From: Chara braunii
Taxonomy: Eukaryota > Streptophyta > Charophyceae > Charales > Characeae
DNA length: 64,000 bases
Assembly: GCA_003427395.1 (NCBI GenBank)
Contig: BFEA01000026.1
Coordinates: forward strand, 225,047 to 289,046
Direction: 5' to 3'
A program made the translations under genes and the position numbers. Under the pieces are notes generated by a model that made no database searches, was not told the origin of the DNA, and saw only the letters and a list, made by a program, of their open reading frames with translations. This document shows, one piece after another, positions 59,346 to 64,000 of this stretch; the first letter of the stretch is position 1, and every line of letters starts with the position of its first letter.

Positions 59346-60170
59346 GTTCATATCCTAGGATCGGGACAAGTGCTAAACTTAGCTCAGACATGGGCTATTC
59401 TTAGCCCCGGCCTCGACCATGGGACAGCAGCACATGGGCCCGATCATCCAGCCTCTCAAATATAAAAGGAGAGGTTGTGTCACTCATGAGACAAGACGGG
59501 CTGTTGTGTCACTCACTTTTGATGCATGCGGGATTGAGGGAGCATCCTGTTGGTTTAGTGCACGCCCATGTGTACATATGCTGGTATTGAGATGTGAGCG
59601 CGCGCCCGGGCCGAGTACAACTATTTGAGTGCACGCCCACACGCTATCGCACTTTTTCTAGTCCGACCACTTAGGGCGACCAGAAAGCCAACAGGCTGTC
59701 ACGCAGGATTTGAATGTGATTGCAATAAATAAAATGAACTAAATAATGCAAGTCCCTTCTTGTTGTGTGCGTCCGGCTTCGAGCGAGACCCTTCAATTGC
59801 GGTCTTCGCCAGTCCCCGGTCTTAGGAATCTTTGATTTTGATTCGGAACAGCAGAGGATTATGCAGATAACAACCATAAAATTAAGAGGTGTTATGTGTG
59901 CATAAATTATATCAATCTAATTTTGAGAACTGTGACAGAATCATCCACGAAAGCAATCATCAGGCAAGATTAATGCAAGAAGCAAGACCGACTGACTCGA
60001 GCAACGACAAACGCAATTGAATGAGGGAAGAATGAGAACTCATAGTAATCTCAGAAAGTACACATAAACAAGCATTGTCAGCACCTCTCAAGAGTCCCCA
60101 CTCATCCCTCTGGTCAGTCTCTCTCAATCTTTCTTTTCACTGATCTTCTCTGGTGCCGTGACCCACGCCC
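59345..60170 (+). other. LTR-like segment with TATA, AATAAA and PBS-like site
   Basis: Downstream of the repeat array are AAATATAAAAGGAG (59,458-59,471), GCAATAAATAAAATG (59,723-59,737) and TGGTGCCGTGACCC (60,152-60,165). The last could pair with a tRNA 3' end GGGTCACGGCACCA. The order fits an LTR followed by a primer-binding site, but I cannot find a matching second LTR or clear ends. Inference only. Confidence 0.3.
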
Positions 60171-60284
60171 ACGTACATTCTGAGACTGAGGCTTCGTGAC
60201 AAAATGCCACCTGAAGCCAGCAAGCTCTGAGCATAACCATCTGAGGCACATGACACGGTAGTTAACCATAGAGAAAAACTCCTC

Positions 60285-60638
60285 TCACAAAGTAGGTAGT
60301 CCGTCCACTGAAAAGACTCCTCGTCTGAGGTAGGGATACTCGGTGTGCTCGGTCAGCGCCTCAACGTCGATCATTGCCGGAGAAATGTACCTCTTTGCCA
60401 AACCAATCACATCCAGCCAGCTCGTGTCATCCGTGAAAAGAGGAGGAATGAGAGGTCTAGGATACATCTCGGCGACTACTTCGACTGGGACACTCACAAA
60501 GATTGAGTCTGTTGGTGGTAGCTGAGCGTTGGAGACCGGTAGGCAGCGACGGCCGAGGGAGACATTGAGGAGGATTGCGTATTTTCTCGCACGATATTTG
60601 CTTGAGGGTGCTTGATTTCTATATGTCAGGCGAGCCTA
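60285..60638 (-). CDS. Unrecognised ORF or exon
   Basis: Open frame of about 117 codons on the minus strand, without an early ATG, starting after TAG in CAGCTCTAG|GCTCGC (which could be a splice acceptor). It contains SSKYRARKYAILLNVSLG and VPVEVVAEMYPRPLIPPLF, and ends DGLPTL stop. Composition looks like real protein. I do not recognise the family. It lies in the DNA that interrupts the LINE. Confidence 0.3.
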
Positions 60639-61072
60639 GAGCTGAGGCGACTGTCGGAACCCCAAGAGGGGAAGGTCCAGTCCCATACCTTGGGGATGAC
60701 TACAACCATTTGGTCGGGGCAGATTTTGGTACGCAGGTTTTTCGAAGGTCTCTTTACGGAGACCGTTTCCTGGAGGTTTTGTACGTTTACATTGATCGGA
60801 GGGGACGGATCGAGATATTGATCGGAGCTACATGCGATATTACCCTTGTGGATGAGCTTTATCTCAGGAGTGTTGCAGGCGAGGAGATGGCTAGATGCCT
60901 GGCGTACATCAGCAAGATCGATGCTGCAGCACCTATGGATATCAGGTATGTGGTTCTAGAGCCAATAGCAACCAGGGTTCTCAATGACGAGGAGGATCAG
61001 CGCGTGCCGGACATGGAGTCCCAGACAGTCGAGCCCACTCACGAGGGGGTACCGCTTGTCATTATTGATTGA
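60622..61072 (+). CDS. Unrecognised 149-residue ORF
   Basis: An ATG at 60,622 (MSGEPRAEATVG) leads a 149-residue acidic ORF ending GVPLVIID. The open frame extends 5' to a TGA near 60,563 without another ATG. A hydrophobic/charged core (FLEVLYVYIDRRGRIEILIG) suggests a folded protein. No domain was recognised. T-rich sequence and a TTTACAG acceptor-like site at 61,189-61,195 follow, so it could be an exon of a longer gene. Divergent from the neighbouring minus-strand ORF. Confidence 0.35.
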
Positions 61073-61413
61073 GACTCTCTCTCTAGTCATTGTGATGTAT
61101 CATGACATTATTATTATGATTTATCTGGTCTTCTTGTTCTTTCAATGTGATTTGCTCTATGATGCATGAATGCTATTCCCCCTTCACATTTACAGGTTAC
61201 ACTCAAGGCTACTTGAAGGACTCCTGGATAATAGGGACTCCGACGACCTTGAATCTAACCTTTACATGGGGCCAGGTGTAGGCGATAAACCCGAATGCCT
61301 CACTCTAAGTCGTGCCGCCACTGGCAGGAGGGATGATCCTGACTACTCGATTGTATGACTGAGAGTCACAAAGGCTGTTTTATGAATGTACTTTTCTATA
61401 ATTTCCTTTATAC

Positions 61414-63504
61414 TTACCGAAATCCTATGTGACAGTCTGCCAGTCCACCAACCCACTGCACTCGGCCCGAGGAGGGACATCGAACCCGGCCTTGGAAGCG
61501 GTGGGGGCGTGACAATGTTTGTTGTACTTGATCTTCCGGACGCGGATGTTGTTCCTGCTGGGGCAGCTCCATTTGCTGAGCCAATTGATCTGATGGTTGC
61601 ACCTGCCCCGTTTGTTGTGCCGGCTGTGCCAATTGTGTTTGTTGCACTTGTCTTGCCCGTGCTTGCTGCTTCAGACGCGGTTGCTGTAAGCGCACCGGCT
61701 GTTGTGCTTGATGTGTTTGTTGCGCCTGTAGGGCTTGCGTATGTTGTGACAGCGGTGCTTTCTTGCTCATCGTTCCTGGTGGCTGTACCAACTGTGTTTG
61801 ATGTGCAGATTGCTGTTCGTGACTTTTTAGTGCCGGTTGTGACGGTTTCCCCGGGTCTTTCTCCAACCTGGTCACCTCCTCGACACCCCCCCCCCTTTTG
61901 CTTCCTCCCTCCGAAGCACCATCCGGGCCTACCACATCGGTAGCTGTGGACATTTGGCCTCCTCCGACAGTCCCCTCATGTCTTGTGTTTGGTTCTGATT
62001 TCCCCCTTTCTCCTCCCTCTCCCAGTGGGGCAAATCTGTTGTTGTTGGGGCCTCCCTCCACCCCGGGTCCTTCTGTTAACAACCCTTTCTTCCCCTGCTT
62101 TTTCCTAATGACTTCTTCCCATGTCTCCCCTTTCCCCATTGGTTGTTGTAAGTGGGACTCCAAGGTCTTAGGGGGGACCCATGTCTCAGGTGGTTTTGTG
62201 TCATGCTGGGGTTTGCCTTGCCCTTCCCACGACCACCCCACGACATCGCCTCCCCCCTCCTTTGTAGCATCAATATAAACCCACCCCTCATGACCCGGAT
62301 CAACAGTTCGCCATTGCGTTTCTACAAAGGAGTCTTTCCTTGGACGGCCTGTGAGTTTTGTTGTGCGAGAGGGGTGGCGGGCACAGGCCGTGTCAATGTA
62401 AAGGTGCCCATAAGCCTGACACTTAAAGCACCAGGGCCGGTGTTTATGGGCGGTATGCATGCGGTACATCTTCCCGCCTATGCAATACGGGATAATGTCA
62501 TCAATTGTAAAGATCTTCCCCTCGGTTAGACAGATGGCCAACATCAGGTAATCGTCTCGCCGTGCTATATGTGGTGGGAGAGGGTCAATAAAGTTAAGCA
62601 CATCATATTTCTCTGCCGAATCTTGCACGAAGGCCGCCTGGATCTCGATGGGGATGTGCTTAAATTCTACCAAAAAAAATTCCCTCATCATTTGTTCCCT
62701 TCATTCCTCCAGTCGTTGCTGCTTTGGGGGAGACCAGGGGTAGATCCGCACTTCCGATCGTCCACAACGGAGTGATCTCCACCCGTCCATTGCTCTTTTG
62801 TCAGTGTCAAACATACAAATGACCGTGATGACGGTGGATGAGACTGGATGTATTAGGAAGAACTCGTGTGCGCCCTCCGAGGATCCTTTAAAGTCTCTCA
62901 GACGTTCTCTAATCCAACCAACCTCATCATTCGTGGACTTGAATGCTGCATCATCGTGAAAATCCTAATTGCTTGCATAGTGTGAGTAAAGTTCATCACA
63001 CGTTTTCACTGCTTCCCGGGGGAGTGTCTTAACTATGGTAGAACTTCCCCCTTGGAGCAGTGTTCTGTTTTCAGAGGTGGACAGGAGACGGCTCAGGGAG
63101 AAAGCCCCTGCTGTTGTAAGATTTCCCAGAGGGATTCTCCACTCTTCCCCTTTCCCTCCCTCTTCGCCCTCTTTCTTCCTATGTATTGAGATTGATTTTC
63201 CTGAAAATGGTCTCCCCACCCTTTCTGCCCACGTCTTTGGGTATGTTCCCGAACTCTCCGTCTCGGTTGACGAGCTGGCCTGACCCCCTGACTCTCTACT
63301 TAACTTTGGCCGACTCTCCTGGCTGTTCCCTTCAACCCCCTCCCTCGCATCCGCCGGCCTGATTCCTTTTTTGAGTGAGGGGCCGTTACCCGTGAGACGC
63401 CCCTGGGCATGATGCCTCGCTACTCCTTTGTACAGGAGCATCGAATCCATTTTTTTATGCACTCGTTGGACCTTACCTTTTCCCTTGCTTATTGTCATTT
63501 TCAC
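61414..63504 (-). pseudogene. LINE ORF1 (nucleic-acid-binding protein), two in-frame stops
   Basis: One minus-strand frame runs from about 63,504 to 61,414, broken only by TAG near 62,968 and TGA near 62,702. N-terminal part: PKTWAERVGRPFSGK, typical of plant LINE ORF1. Middle: DEVGWIRERLRDFKG and MFDTDKRAMDGWRSLRCGRS, like the DUF4283-type domain. Then a CCHC-type zinc knuckle region (HRPWCFKCQAYGHLYIDTAC, with altered last spacing). Later NNNRFAPLGE, as in plant LINE ORF1. The last about 130 residues are Gln/Pro-rich. In intact elements the product coats LINE RNA. Confidence 0.82.
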
Positions 63505-64000
63505 ATTAGACTTCCACTTTCCTTTTTCTTCAACGTTGTTTAGTATGTAATCTCGTGTGTGTGCTCCTTCACACTCCTCCTCTTCCCTTCACACTTCCTC
63601 TGCACCCCCTGTGTTCCGCTATACACTGCGTTCGCTGTCTCTTCCCTCCCTGCTTCCCTTCCTTCCCCCTCAATCCACACCCTCTGACTGTTTCACAGTC
63701 CTGATTTTACCGCTCTGTGCTCCTTCTGACTCCACTTCCACTTCCTGTTCCCCTTCCCCTTTCTTCGTGATTGTGGGGGAACAGGGAGTTGCGATCGAGA
63801 TATGCGATCGGGTTATGTTTTCTTTTATGTCTTTTTGTGTCTCGTCCTTTCCACTCCTCATCACCTCTCCTATCGCTCTCCACTCCATCGGACGACACGA
63901 TGGATTTGCACTCCTCGTCTCTCCACCCCCCCTTCCTTCTTGCCTTCTCTTTTCTCCCGTGGCTTTGCTGTCTCGGGATCGTGGACTCAAAATTCCCCCC
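63505..64000 (-). other. Probable LINE 5' region
   Basis: Upstream of ORF1 on the minus strand. A 106-codon ORF (63,990-63,670), rich in Arg/Gly/Glu/Ser, is not recognisable. The LINE 5' end is probably beyond the window. Confidence 0.4.

Overview
This is nuclear DNA from a eukaryote with large, repeat-filled introns. The best-supported gene is a plant-type eIF4E-binding protein. snRNA relics, a Ty3/gypsy chromovirus and a LINE fill much of the rest. I infer a streptophyte, probably a charophyte alga of the Chara type, because the gene resembles the land-plant CBE1 family but has a much longer tail and kilobase-scale introns. No species is proven by the sequence.

Layout. 1-22.6 kb: one minus-strand gene read from about 22,604 down to 1,458. 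Eight exons were joined by hand, and splice sites and codon phases agree at all seven junctions. It encodes about 1,674 residues plus an unlocated N-terminus. The first exon found carries a canonical eIF4E-binding motif (YSREVLL). Intron 7 holds a U6 relic and an 806-bp element with hAT hallmarks (perfect 15-bp TIR, perfect 8-bp TSD). Intron 2 holds a mutated U6 copy and other insertions. 22.6-28.4 kb: tandem repeats, a U5 snRNA retrocopy with poly(A) tail and 14-bp target duplication, a third U6 relic with an inserted hairpin, and a 3'-truncated U2 copy. At 24,868-24,905 there are two head-to-head Tn5 mosaic ends flanked by a 9-bp duplication, which is almost certainly a library artefact left in the assembly. 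28.4-36 kb: microsatellite-rich DNA with no recognisable gene. 36-44 kb: AT-rich non-coding DNA with a degenerate minisatellite at 39.8-41.0 kb. 44.3-50.1 kb: a broken plus-strand Ty3/gypsy chromovirus (protease, RT, RNase H, integrase, chromodomain order), itself split by a 1.6-kb insertion. 52.5-64 kb: a broken minus-strand LINE, with ORF1 (zinc knuckle) at 61.4-63.6 kb and ORF2 (endonuclease, RT, zf-RVT) at 53.3-57.4 kb, ending in A26 at 52.5 kb. The two halves are separated by 2.7 kb that holds an 84-bp hairpin-forming tandem repeat, an LTR-like segment and two unrecognised ORFs.

How it fits together. The host gene should act in cap-dependent translation control. Almost everything else is transposon or retroposon debris. 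The poly(A)-tailed U5 copy with TSD beside a LINE suggests LINE-mediated retroposition of small nuclear RNAs. A 60-bp sequence at the LINE 3' end recurs twice elsewhere, once also with a long A tail.
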